Source: Odobenus rosmarus divergens
Lineage: Eukaryota; Chordata; Mammalia; Carnivora; Odobenidae
DNA length: 64,000 nt
Assembly (NCBI RefSeq): GCF_000321225.1
Contig: NW_004450381.1
Location: forward strand, 1,878,457-1,942,456
Reading direction: 5' to 3'
In this document: positions 48,239 through 58,802 of the stretch, in pieces
Numbering within the stretch: the stretch's first letter is position 1
Layout of the letters: each line of letters starts with the position of its first letter
Notes under the pieces: model-generated
The model's database searches: none
Told to the model about the DNA's origin: nothing
Seen by the model: only the letters and a program-made list of their open reading frames with translations
Made by a program: the position numbers and the translations under genes

Positions 48239-48252
48239 AAAACTCCAGGTCA

Positions 48253-51203
48253 GCCATGAAGAGGGTGTGGAGGGTGTGGGTGACACCAGCTGGGCAGAAG
48301 AGGGCCCAGCACGGCCTCGGCAGGAGGCAGGTCCTGGGGGTGGGGGCTGAAACTCAGAGGCCCGAGACCAGTCTGCCGGAGTGGTTAGGGCTCCCCAAAT
48401 CATCGCTCCTTGTTTCCTGGCCGTCTCCAGGTGAAAGGGCCCCAGTTGGGAAGTGCAGCCCAGGAGTGTTTACCCAATGGAGAACACAAACAAGGGTCAC
48501 AGATACCTTAGCTTGTTCCAAATAACTACTGATCGCCACTCCCCAACTTTGTCAATACTGTCTTCAGGAAAATGGAAGAAACAGCAGCCATTCCCCTCTT
48601 TTTCTCTCCTTCTGGTCCATTTCCCCCTGAAGCTGGGAAGGAGCTGGGGCTCACTGGGGCATGGGGCAGCCACAGATCAGAGCTGAGACAGCAAATCCTG
48701 AAGCGGGGGGGATGTCTGTCAACACCGGCCCATCATGTAATTTAAATTGTGGCTATACTTACATGAGCATCTGCAGCACCTGCTTCCCTCTGGGTGGGTC
48801 TGGATTTCCCCTGCTGGCCCCGGGGGGCCATGCCACAGGTCTGGGAGGTCCCCGTGTCCGTGGTCACTCAAGCCCTTCACCCCCCGGGAGTTCCTGGGTC
48901 TGGGGTGGCCACCATCCTGGCACCTCTGCTTCTGTGGCTACTCAGTCGGCAGCTACTTAGGCCTGGTTCCCAAGGCCCCCTCTTTGTCCAGAATCCCATT
49001 TGAACTGACACAACCCCAGCTGCCAGGCTCGGGTTTCAACGCAGTGACTGAAAACCCTAAGGAAGAGTTTCTGGTCCGGTGCTGACCAGTTCCCTCCACA
49101 GGAGGGGAATGGAAAAGGAGCCGATGCGTGGACTGAGCCCTCACCGTTCTAGCTGAACTGGTCCAAGAGGCCCCGAGAAGGCCTTTCTCAGGCCGCATGG
49201 CCGCGTGATGTCCAGTAGGCTGCCTGGCCCAGGATGCTCAATGCATCTTGTTTGGGCGTGCACAGATGAGCAGCCTCAGTCCCCCCAAAGCAGCTGATTT
49301 CCTTCCCAATCTGGACCCGGCTGAGAGGTGCAGTCGGACCCTGTCTTCCCGGAAACCATGTACATGGGTGCCTGTTTGTCGCGGTCCTGGCTGGCTTTTC
49401 TGGGCTGCAAGTATTGGCGTGAGAGACACACAGGGCTCTGCCTGCCCCTGCCCCACCCACGGCTCGCCTCTGGCTGAGTTCCAACGCCCCCTCCCCCAGG
49501 CCTGGCAGGCCCTCCTCCTCCAGGCAGGGCCCTCGGCAGGACCCACAGCAGCTGCTCCAGGAGGCCTCTTCAAGAGCTGGGTCTCTTTGTCACCCCCTCA
49601 TCTTTTCTGTTTATCTTTCCAGACCTATTTGTGACGGCCCATCATTAGCCCACAGAAAGGCTTCCTTTTAAGGCAATTGAGGCATTCTTTTGGGGGGCCA
49701 CTATACAAGTTTTTCTGAGATTTCTATACAAAATTTTGCCCTCCTTTTATTTGCCCAGGGTGTGTGCGTGTGGGACACCTGGAGGCCTCAGCCCACGTGC
49801 CCACGTGAGCACTGCTACGTCTAGGCCAAAGCTGGTGGTCAAGGTCTAGCCCTGTCCAGTCCTGCAGAAAGGGAGCGAGCTTGGGGGGGTGGGCAGCAGA
49901 ACCCAGACATCCTAGCCTCTGCGCATCAACCAGCTCTGGGACACCAGGGTCGGGGGCGGGGGTGGGGGGGGTGCGGCTTTGTGTGCCTCAGTTTCCCCAT
50001 CTGTCAAGTAAAGGGATTGGACTAACAGGCCTCTGAGGGCCCTTTGAGGTAGAAAATCTCAGATTTGGGATCACTGGCCTAGGCTCGGCTGGACATAGCA
50101 CCTGCTCTTAGGAATTTGGGTGTAGTCAACTTTTGCCCTAAAAATCTAATCTTAATAGAGAGATGCAGTAGGGCCTTAACATTTTTTTCATTATTATTAT
50201 TATATTTTTTATGGCTTTTAAATAGGACCAGGACTGTAGGGATAGAGAGAGCTAACTGTAGCCTTTTAGGGGTCAAATACTCTGGAGAAGTGCCAGTGGC
50301 ACCTGTTCCTCATTGGCGGATGTCAGAGTGGACAGATGGCATGGGTATGTGAAGCTTTTCCAACGCAGGCAAGAGCCAAGGTCAACCCTTACACCCGTGG
50401 GAGGGGTGCTGTGGGAGGAGATGCTGGGGGGTACCGTGGGGAAGGGCTCTGAGGCCTTTAGAGATTGTGAGGGTGGAGGCTCATCCCTAGGGCATCCTGT
50501 GAAGGGCTGCACCGGGCTCGGGGCCCCCGTGTCTCCTCAGGACAGTGAACTGGCCGCAGTGACACTCCACAGGCAGCAGCGTTGGACGCCAGCCAGAGGG
50601 AGAACCAGTCCAGGCAGATGCCCCCAACCCTGGATGCCCAGCAGGGAGCCACAAGAAGACCCTCCTCGCCCCCCGCCCGCTCCAGCCATTTGCAGTCGAC
50701 CAGGTGAGCCGTAGCCCCAGCTCCTCCCGAGCTGCACGCATGCCCCACGCCTGTCTCCACCCCCGGGCACAACTTCCCTGTAGGCTGGACAGGCTTTTTC
50801 TGAGGGCAAGGCTGGCAGCAGCTAAGAGTGACCCGTGCACCACCGAACCTCGGCGCCAGCAGAAACCATGGAGACCGACAGGCTGGTGCAGGGCCCGGCT
50901 GTGAGGCGGGAGGCCTCCCTGGCCCTGGGCTTGACACGGCCAGTACCCCCACTGCCCTAAACCCCAGGGCTCCGGGATCCCGCTCTGCAGGACGGTGGCT
51001 GCCGTGTGTCCGAACACATCCGCGGTGTGTAGGCCCCACGGGGCCTGGCTTCTCCGCGCCGGGCTGCACTGCCTTCCTAGGCGGCAGCCGGGCCCTCTTT
51101 GTCGCCCGCTGCTTCTTCCAGCTCTGCCACCCACCCCAGCCCCGCCCAGAGGCGCCGATCGATCATGGTTTTTCCTCTGAATGGAGCAATCACCACTGAC
51201 ACA
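48253..51203. other. Intergenic DNA downstream of BCR
   Basis: GC-rich and SINE-free. The long minus-strand frames at 50458-51275 show no domain and overlap each other in different phases, so they are not called genes. Confidence 0.5.
49920..50045 (+). repeat. MIR fragment with G-rich insert
   Basis: ctcagtttccccatctgtca and gggattggactaacaggcc mark the core. A run of G tracts (49947-49971) precedes it. Confidence 0.55.
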
Positions 51204-51219
51204 AGTAGTCTCAGGTAAC

Positions 51220-51225
51220 TTTAAT
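51220..51225 (-). terminator. BCR: Distal BCR polyadenylation signal (ATTAAA)
   Basis: On the minus strand ATTAAA is followed by about 15 bases ending CTAC and then by a GU-rich stretch (TTGTGTCAGTGGTG). This is the standard signal, cleavage site and downstream-element arrangement. Cleavage would fall near 51204. Confidence 0.6.
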
Positions 51226-53080
51226 GAAAGTGAGTGTCCTTCTCGCCACCGTGGTATATGGAGGGCTGAGCCCAAAGCAGGAATTGCAGCTGCTGAGACC
51301 AGCCAAGCTCACGGCTCCAGACTTGGGGGCAGGGGCAGGAAGGCATCACTCCTCATGGCAGAGTCCAGCAGCCGAGCCTCGTGGCAGGTCACGTCTGGGC
51401 TCTAGGCCTTGACGCGCCCTATGCCGGCTTTGCCAGCCCACAGGCCCGTGTGTGAGATGGGACCACAGAGGCAGCCGGGGACCCAAAGCGACCGCCACCC
51501 CCGTGGCCCGGCGAAAGAGGGCTTTTACAGCTACACGAGAGAGAGTGGTCATTCCGTCATTAAACAGCACACATTCTATATAAATAAAAAGTAAAAAGGG
51601 GGAGGAGACGGGGGAGGGAACAAAAATTGGCACAGACACTGATATATTGCTTTCCAGTTTCAATGCGACAGATGCAAATCATGACACCAGGGGAACAGAA
51701 ACGAGGGCTGGGTTTAGATTTTCTAAGCCAAGTGTGTTCCCCTTGCGGGGCTGGAGGGTTGCTAAGATGGATGGGGATGGGGAGTCAGGCCAGAGGCGGC
51801 CTGGAGCAGCAGGCCTGAGAAACCCAGTGAATCCAGAAATGTGCAGAGGGCACAGGACCCTGCTCCCTGCCCTACCCCCCCGCCCCCAGGAAAGCAGGAC
51901 TACTTTAAAATGGTAGGTCTGCTCTCCTTGAAAGAAAAAAGTACAAAGAAATATAGTATGTGGACATAAAACCTTCAAGAGACTGTTTTCTGCCATCCCC
52001 CCGCCCCCCTGCTTCAGCAGGTCCACAAGCGGAGGGGAGGTTGGGGGGCAGATTTCATCCCCCCCCCGCCCCACCGCCATGTGCTGCAAGTTTAGGCAGG
52101 AGCTGCTTTGTCAGCAAGCCCTCTCACCCTCACCCCTGCCACCCAGGACATGGGAAGGATCATGGGATGTTGCCACCAGGTACTGGTGTAATCACGTGAC
52201 AAGCAAACACCTTTTCCTGAGTCACACCATCACCTCCCTCCTCTGGTTCACTACATCCTCTCTTCTTGCAAGACCAGCATGGAAACTTGGCTTCTCGTGG
52301 TTTCTTTTCTCTGACCTAAACCCTCTCTTAAAAAAAAAAAAATGCAATTGTTCATAGATTTGTTTCTTCAAAATACTTAGTGGCCTCCCTTGTTCTCTTT
52401 AAGCTGGGTGGTCAGGAGGGTTACCAGGAATGTCCCGGCTTCTCTACCGGTATTTGGAGAGCAGGAAGGGTGGGCAGTGTTGGGGGGGGGGTGTGTGTCT
52501 GTCCTTCTGCCTGCTCCAGGACAGGAGCCCCACACCCTGAGCCGGGCCTGTAGAACAGCTCCCCCCTGCTCCTAACCCTCCTCCATTCCCGATGCTTAGG
52601 AGACTTTAGAACTGGCTCCTGACAGAGACGGCGTGTGGAGGAAGACAAAATGCTGCTGGGACACGGACTGTCCGTGGAGTACATTCTAATATTGTATTAG
52701 GTATCTGAATCTGTTAGGAAAAGAATTAGAAACTATGTAGAAAACTTAAAAATATTCAAGTATCAAAAGGCTATTCGGATCAAAGTTTAAAACAAGCTGT
52801 CAGCAAGCTGTCGCTGCCAAGAGGAAACTTTTACAAAAGTTTACTGAGTTTGTTCAGCAGAGAGCGAGAGAATGAAGTGATCTGTGTGGGGGGACGATCG
52901 GGGGAAGGGAGAGTGTGGGCGGAGGGGGAGGCAGGCTGGGGAAAGCCGGAGAGACTGAGGCCTTTTTAAGCCGAAGAGGAGAGCCTGTGCCCAGCAGGCA
53001 GCTGACAGGGTCGCTATCCCTGGAGAGGAAGCCATAAAGTGCACAGCCTGGGCCTCCCTCCCCCTGGTGTCGGTCCTGGA

Positions 53081-53103
53081 CAGACAGACAGACAGACAGA
53101 CGT
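53081..53103. repeat. (GACA)n microsatellite in BCR 3'UTR
   Basis: Five to six GACA units; (TGTC)n on the transcript strand. Confidence 0.9.
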
Positions 53104-53369
53104 TACATGGCTCCATGGGGCGCTGCTTTCCGAGGGGCACATGAACAGCAAAACCAAAGCAAGAGGACAGGAAGACCCATTTCTGGACAGAGTTCCTTCT
53201 AGAAAGAAAGAGAAGGAAGGAGGTGAAAGAGGTCAAACGCTACACAGTGTTGACTTAGCTTTTCCAAACCCTGTTATACAGAGTCGAATTTCTAAGTCAG
53301 GGAAACTGAAAAGCCCCCACCCACACAGGGACAGGGCTGTGGCCCGCACGGTATGAAGCAGCATCGGTG

Positions 53370-53375
53370 TTTATT
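53370..53375 (-). terminator. BCR: Possible proximal BCR polyadenylation signal (AATAAA)
   Basis: A canonical AATAAA on the minus strand sits about 430 bases after the stop codon. The downstream sequence is only weakly GU-rich. It could give a short 3'UTR isoform. Confidence 0.35.
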
Positions 53376-53804
53376 CAAGACACGATAGTGAGGGAATCTG
53401 GTCATGTTCCCTTCTCCCCGGAGAGGGTGCATCCTGACGGGTGATCCAGTAGAAATCTTTTAAAACTCTGATAAGTTCGCAGAAACCACTCCCTTCGCCT
53501 GGTCCCACGGCCAGGCCTGTGCGCCGAGACATGCTGGCTTGGGGCGCCCTCTGGTGGCAGCATGGAAAACCGCAGTCTGAGGCCCGGCGGGAGCTCACAG
53601 ACCCAAGGGCCCACAGGCCCAGAACTGCCCAGGCCACTTAGCCTTTTGCCTTGGGTAGCTGTCTCTAGGCAGGTGGTCCAGCCCTTGGGGGCGAGGCGGC
53701 CCAATTACTCCTCAAGAAGATTCGGTTCCCGCTCTGTGGGCAGCCCGTTTTGCCAGGAGGTTTCCAGGCCGTTCTGCCGGCCTCTCGGAGATGGAACTGG
53801 GCCT

Positions 53805-53894
53805 TTAGACTTCAGTGGAGAATAGGATGCTCTGTCTCTTGCTGTCTGGGGCAGGGATGGCCTCCAGCTGCAGGAAGTACAGCAGCACCTGGAC
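53805..53894 (-). CDS. BCR: BCR exon 23, C-terminus with STEV PDZ ligand
   Basis: After the acceptor ccctggcag the coding part is 90 bp: VQVLLYFLQLEAIPAPDSKR, then QSILFSTEV and TAA at 53807-53805. The last four residues, Ser-Thr-Glu-Val, form a class I PDZ-binding motif known in BCR to bind afadin (AF-6). The sequence between LLYFLQ and STEV separates BCR from ABR. The 3'UTR follows directly. Confidence 0.96.
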   Translation of the reverse strand, partial: VQVLLYFLQLEAIPAPDSKRQSILFSTEV

Positions 53895-54228
53895 CTGCCA
53901 GGGCACAGTAGGGAGGAGGAAAGAGGAAAGTGGCTCAGAGGGGTGCTCACAGCTGCAGAGTATGCTGGTGACAATGAGCCCCTCCTGGCAAGAGATCTGA
54001 GCGTCCCTGAAGGAACACCAGGCCAGCCCTGAGAAGCCCCAGGAAGAGCCGTGGCCTGGGTCCTCCCATCCCCTCCCAGCCACATGGCCTCAGGCAAGTC
54101 CCTTTCTCTGCACCTTGCCCCCTCCCCTGCACAACTCGGGTGGGAACGACCGCAGGACCCCACGTGGGCCAGGCAGAGGCCACCTCTGTGAGGTCAGGCG
54201 GCGTGAGCTGGAGCCTGTCTCCTCATAC

Positions 54229-54391
54229 CTGGGACATGACTTCCAGGGACCAGCTGTCGGTCATGGAGATGGGCTGGCTGGGGTTGGCAGGGAGCTTGCT
54301 CTCCTTCTCCGATGGCCGGAGCAGCGTGGGGCCGAAGACTGTGGCAAGGTTGTGCAGGGACATCTTGTTCACCGTCTCCTTTTCTGCCACC
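54229..54391 (-). CDS. BCR: BCR exon 22 (RhoGAP end)
   Basis: The 163-bp exon runs from ccctctgcag|GGTGG to TCCCAG|gtatga. It encodes [20 protein letters not shown] followed by [20 protein letters not shown] and [27 protein letters not shown] is the other hallmark RhoGAP motif, containing the Asn that contacts the GTPase switch region. The exon ends exactly after codon Gln, so exon 23 begins in phase 0. Confidence 0.95.
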
Positions 54392-54905
54392 CTGCAGAGG
54401 GCCAAAGCAGAGGGTGCTACTGCGACATGGCCTTCAGGGTGGGGGTGAGACAAAGGGGCCAGACCACCCTGCAGCGCTCGGGAAACATGATAGTGGGCGC
54501 CACCCCTTTCTGCCTTGGGCGGGCTCCACAACACAAGACACCCCATCCCCGGTTGTGCCGAAAGCAGACCGCACCCCGCTTCTGGGTTGCAGGGGCCTAG
54601 GACAAAGACCACCTGAGGCTGGCAGGAGGCTGGGCCAGCTCTGGGCCATGACCTGCTGGGGAGAGAAAACCCAGCCACTGGCTGTAGCTGAAGCATCTCC
54701 GCTCTTCCCTTAAGACGGTGGAACAGAGCAGGGAGGGTGGCAAGGTCTCTAGGACCCAGAGTAGAAGAGTAACCACAAACAAGCAGTGGGGAAAGAGGGC
54801 ACCAGGAGCCATGGGGTGTGACAGCAGCCAGTGGGCCACAAGAGAACCTGCCTTGTGGCCTGGGGGTCCTGGAACCCTGGGCCCCTGGGGAAGAGTTTGG
54901 GTTAC

Positions 54906-55011
54906 CTTTTCAGATGGTCCAGAAGGAAGAGGAAGGTCAGCAGGTTGGCCTCTGGGAGCGACAGCAGCAGGCTGAGCATGCAGCTTTCCTTTGCAACAGG
55001 GTCTGACAGGG
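54906..55011 (-). CDS. BCR: BCR exon 21 (RhoGAP)
   Basis: The 106-bp exon runs from gccccgcag|CCCTG to CTGAAAAG|gtaacc. It encodes [36 protein letters not shown], an amphipathic helical segment of the GAP domain. The terminal Arg codon is split with exon 22. The donor AAAAG|gtaac and the acceptor are good. Confidence 0.95.
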
Positions 55012-55609
55012 CTGCGGGGCATTGGGAGGGGCGCTATTCTCAGGGTCACAGCCAAGCTGGAGGCCCCTCCTGGGGTCCATGTCAGAGGGCACTGGACGGT
55101 CCAGGCCCATCACTGTCCTGACCCGCACAGCACTGGCCCCCAGTGACGACCCCAGGATGGGTGCCTTTTCTGCATCTCAAAGGGCTGAATGGCACCCCAG
55201 GGACCAGGGGCGGGAGAGCTGCCCTCCTGGTCGGCTTGGCCGTTCCCACCTCCTGCTTGGAAGAGCCCAAGGCATGAGAAGCCGAGCATGGAAGGACACA
55301 TAAAGAGGGAAGGGCGGGAGTTTTCGGGGCCCTGGCAGCTCCCTCATCACCCCGTGTACCCGGGGTGAGAGGAGCAGGGCGGGCACTCCAGTGAGGAGGA
55401 AGGAGCCTCTGGGACCCCACACCCTGGTGCGTTTACAGAGGTACCGGCTGCTTCCCCCTCTTGGGACTTGGAGGGATGGGGACAATGGGAGACCCTGTGA
55501 GGATGGGCAGAGGCCTTCTAGGACCAGCTAGGTTCTCGGTCCCCCTGCCACCGGCAAAGTTTGGACGGAAACACGGACCGTGGTGGAGGGGGAGACCTCC
55601 CATGCTCAC

Positions 55610-55744
55610 CGATGCCCTCGGCGAAGTTGGGGTAGAACTCGTCGGTGAAGAGGGGCTCCGGCAGCTCGCGGAAGTACAGCTTCAGCGTTCCGGCAATGGC
55701 GTTCACATCCATCTCACTCATCATCACCGACACGTCCTTGTTAT
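55610..55744 (-). CDS. BCR: BCR exon 20 (RhoGAP core)
   Basis: The 135-bp exon runs from ttccag|ATAAC to GGCATCG|gtgagc. It encodes [20 protein letters not shown] followed by [24 protein letters not shown]. The motif [11 protein letters not shown] is the RhoGAP signature around the conserved Lys and Arg that position the arginine finger and the GTPase switch regions. It joins exon 19 through a split Asn codon and exon 21 through a split Ala codon, both intact. Confidence 0.95.
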
Positions 55745-56577
55745 CTGGAAGGAGTGCGGAGATGGGAGCACGGCCAACTCACGGGTCCCAAATAGGGCTC
55801 TGCTCTCCCTGCCTCGGCCCGGCGCAGCCCACAGCAGGCCGATGGCTTTTGGGGTCCCTCCTTTCAGCAGCTCGTCTTCTTCCAAGCATGCTAGTGGTTC
55901 TGACAGTGGAGGCGTCCTCCCCACCCCTCCCTTGCCGGGCAAGGGGTGGCCTGGCAGGAGAGCCACCACGAGGGGCTGAGGCTGGCGGAGGCCAGACACC
56001 ATGCCCGGGCAGGGACTGGGCGGCTCTGCTCTATAGCGACCACCTGGCTGCAGGCATCTTCTGATAACATTAAGATATTGGGGTTATTTGTTCCATTCTA
56101 GAGTTTCAAACCAGTGCCTCTGGCCTCGTGGCCACTGGCCCTCGGTGTCACGGGCCAGGGAGGGAAGAGCATGCAGGCACCAAGTCTTGGTTCTGCCACC
56201 TTCCACTCCCAGAAGCCTCTGCGGTCTCCGTGTCCTCCTCTGGGGACTGAGGCAGTTCCACCAACTTCGAAGAGTCAGACCACACTGGCTCCTGGGCTTT
56301 GGTCTTCCACCCTGGGGGAAGCAGGCCAAACCCCAGTGCGAGGTGGGGTGGCCCCACAGAAGCCCCTGGTCCAACTCTGCGGGAGCCATGCACACACGGT
56401 TTAGACAGGAGAGCGGGCTTCTGCAGAACCTCCTCCCACCGCTCCCTCTTCTTTTCATTTAAAAAATAAAACATGTGAAGGAAAGGTACGGAGCCTAATA
56501 CAGCCAGCACGAGCCGTGGGAAGCACATGGTCACCACGCCCACACCCCCAGCCCACGCTGCCCAGGCCGACACTCAC

Positions 56578-56717
56578 TGACGTCAAAGGCCGCCTTCAGC
56601 GCCTGGATGTCCGTCGCCACTCCAGACACGCGGTAGATGCCCACTTCCTCCATGCCCCGGCGTTCGATCTCCTCCACGCACTGGCGCACGATGTAGGGCA
56701 CCTTGGATCTCTCCCTC
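56578..56717 (-). CDS. BCR: BCR exon 19 (RhoGAP, arginine finger)
   Basis: The 140-bp exon runs from cctgcag|GAGG to GTCA|gtgagt. It encodes [20 protein letters not shown] and then [27 protein letters not shown]. The Arg in GIYRVSG (codon 56632-56630) is the catalytic arginine finger inserted into Rac/Cdc42 to stimulate GTP hydrolysis (family knowledge). The domain starts near residue 1054. The end of this exon corresponds to the junction used in human e19a2 (p230) BCR-ABL1 fusions. Confidence 0.95.
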
Positions 56718-56950
56718 CTGCAGGGGAGGGGCAGTGCCTTCAGTGCCTGGCAGCCCTGGCTCAGGCCACAGTGGGGCTGGACCCACCACCTGTCTGCACA
56801 TCCAGACACCCGGAGGTGGGGGTGATGAAGGCCCCAGGGGTCGGGCTGCCATGGACCCGTCCGCACCCTTTTCCTCTGCCATGAGAGCTCATGATTACCA
56901 CTGCTTACATCTTATTAGGGCCCTTTTCTTCCTTTTTAAAGATTTTATTT

Positions 56951-57148
56951 GGGGCTCCTGAGTGGCTCAGTCGTTAAGCGTCTGCCTTCGGCTCAGGGCA
57001 CGATCCCAGCGTCCTGGGATCGAGCCCCGCATCGGGCTCCCTGCTCGGCGGGAAGCCTGCTTCTCCCTCTCCCAACCCCCCTGCTTGTGTTCCCTCTCTT
57101 GCTGTATCTCTCTCTGTCAAATACATACATACATAAATAAATAAGTAA
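56951..57148 (+). mobile_element. CAN-SINE in BCR intron 18
   Basis: Full copy with a (CATA)n tail, the only SINE within the BCR part. It is preceded by tttttaaagattttattt, which could be the stub of another inverted copy. Confidence 0.9.
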
Positions 57149-57962
57149 CTTAACACTATTTGCTATGTCTTAACAATGCACAATTCCAGTACCTCCACAC
57201 AAGACCCTGGAGTAGGAATACTTCAAAAACAGGAGACATGCTGTTTGGAGGGTTTGCTCTAGCCTAGTTGAGCAACTGGATTCAGGAGCCCAGCAAAGCG
57301 CTCTCCCAAGTCACCCCCATCAGCAGCACTTATGTGGGATAACCCCTGACACAGTCCTCTCTGCTCAGGCCCAGACCCATCCAGAGAGTTGTGGGCACAG
57401 CTGGGGTGCAGCTGGGGGCGGGGCATGGTGTTTGGACACAATTAGGTGTCTGGGGAACATCTGATGTGGGCCCCTGCCTGGACAACCAGCGAGGTCAGGA
57501 GCCCGGCCAGATTCCAAATGGAGGAAGTGAATGGATTCTGGAAGGAAGCGGCCTGTGTCCCTGCGAACTGCTCTCAAACCAACATACAGACTTCTCCTGG
57601 CAACTGACCTGACCAAGGGGCTGGGGTGGCCATCATTCCACAGGAACCCCGATCGGGACAGATTCTGAGTGAGGGAAGAAAACCCTGACCTTGCGCAGTT
57701 CCAGTCGTGTGGGAGCCAGCCCGCCAGCCCGCCTGCACAGGAAGGGGGCGAGGACATTCCTAAGCTGACAGGGGCGAGTTTCCCAGTAAACACAGGAGGC
57801 AACCAAGCACACAGAGCGCTCCAGGGGCCTGGGAGGGGGCCTCGTGCATAGAGGACCACGGACAGAGAGGGGAGACCCTCACCTGTTCTTTCCATCAGAA
57901 ACACTTGGGGGAGGGGGGTTGCCCACTGTGCCCGGAGATGAGAGACGCACGAGTCCACTCAC

Positions 57963-58072
57963 TTGGTGACCACGGCAATCTTGACTCCGAAGACACCCGT
58001 CTGTTTTCGGGAAGGCATTCTCTTCAAGCTGAACTCCCTGCTGGTGAACTTGACTGAGAGTTTCACTTCAAT
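57963..58072 (-). CDS. BCR: BCR exon 18 (linker into RhoGAP)
   Basis: The 110-bp exon runs from ccctgcag|ATT to ACCAA|gtgagt. It starts in phase 0 and ends two bases into a Lys codon. It encodes [20 protein letters not shown] followed by [16 protein letters not shown] (about residues 1025-1060), the end of the C2 region and the basic linker running into the GAP fold. The splice sites are consensus, and the intron on its 3' side holds one SINE. Confidence 0.94.
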
Positions 58073-58742
58073 CTGCAGGGGGAGGCAGGGCCACGGCCCT
58101 CTCACTTTCTGGGACTCAGTCCGAGTTCTTAGAGGCCCGGGGGGCTTGGCAAATCACTTCCCTCCCCGAGCAACTGGGCTAAGACCCCAGTGCAGGCAGG
58201 TCCCTGGCCCAACTCAGCAAGAACCAGGAACGGTCAGGGTGATTTAAGGATTAGCTCTTGCAGGACACTGCCCCCAACCCTAATTCCCACTGCTTCTCTT
58301 TCTTAATAGTTAACAAAACAAGAGGAAAAGTACAGAAAATAACATAACAAAAAGCCACTGATTATCTATCAAATGTTAACATTTTGTCACCTATGCCCAG
58401 ACCTTTTCTGGTGTGTAATAGTTTTGGTTGTTTGTTTCTTTTTTAAAGGTCTAAATCCTTCTGGGACCCTGAAAACGAATCAGGGTCTCCGTTTCTGCAG
58501 GCAGACACCAGGGTCAAGGTCCTGCCTGTCTTGTTCAAGGAGGGACGCCCAGCGCCTGGCTGGGGACTGCACTCCAGCCACCAAATGGGATTCTTTCCTG
58601 CCCGTAGTGACTCTGTGCAGCGCTTCTCCCTCCTCCAGCCATGCCCCACCTCAGATACTGGCTCAGGCTTAGCCTCCTTCTGACTGCTTTGGAAGGAATC
58701 GGGGCCACCCTGATCTTGTGGGAAAAGTAGGCACCAACATAC

Positions 58743-58802
58743 CCCATTCATGGTGATCACGGTCCGCTGCCAGTCTCTGTCCTGCAGGGCCTGGGGGTCC
58801 AG
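58743..58802 (-). CDS. BCR: BCR exon 17 (end of C2 region)
   Basis: The 60-bp, phase-0 exon starts after gctttcag and ends GGG|gtatgt. It encodes 20 residues, LDPQALQDRDWQRTVITMNG, from the last strands of the C2 calcium/phospholipid-binding region (about residues 1005-1024). Exon numbers follow the 23-exon human gene. Because it starts in phase 0 it can accept either the normal upstream exon or the candidate alternative first exon at 60834. Confidence 0.93.

Larger units (their letters stand above)
51204..53804 (-). other. BCR: BCR 3' untranslated region
   Basis: About 2.6 kb lies between the stop codon and a strong polyadenylation site. It is free of SINEs and L1s. It contains a GTCT/GACA microsatellite (53081-53103) and an AT-rich island (about 52330-52850). 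The length is close to what I remember of the human BCR 3'UTR, but the end is inferred from signals only. Open frames read across it on either strand have no recognisable content. Confidence 0.6.

Noticed and set aside
50458..51275. Minus-strand open frames of 203 and 262 codons downstream of BCR
   Set aside because: They overlap in different phases, have no recognisable domain or splice support and lie past the inferred BCR polyadenylation site.
53705..54163. 152-codon minus-strand frame over the last BCR exon
   Set aside because: It reads the exon in a different phase from the BCR protein; the phase giving STEV is the real one.
53805..58802. A BCR-like pseudogene or ABR instead of BCR
   Set aside because: All seven exons are open with consensus splice sites and matching phases, and the C-terminal sequence is that of BCR, not ABR.
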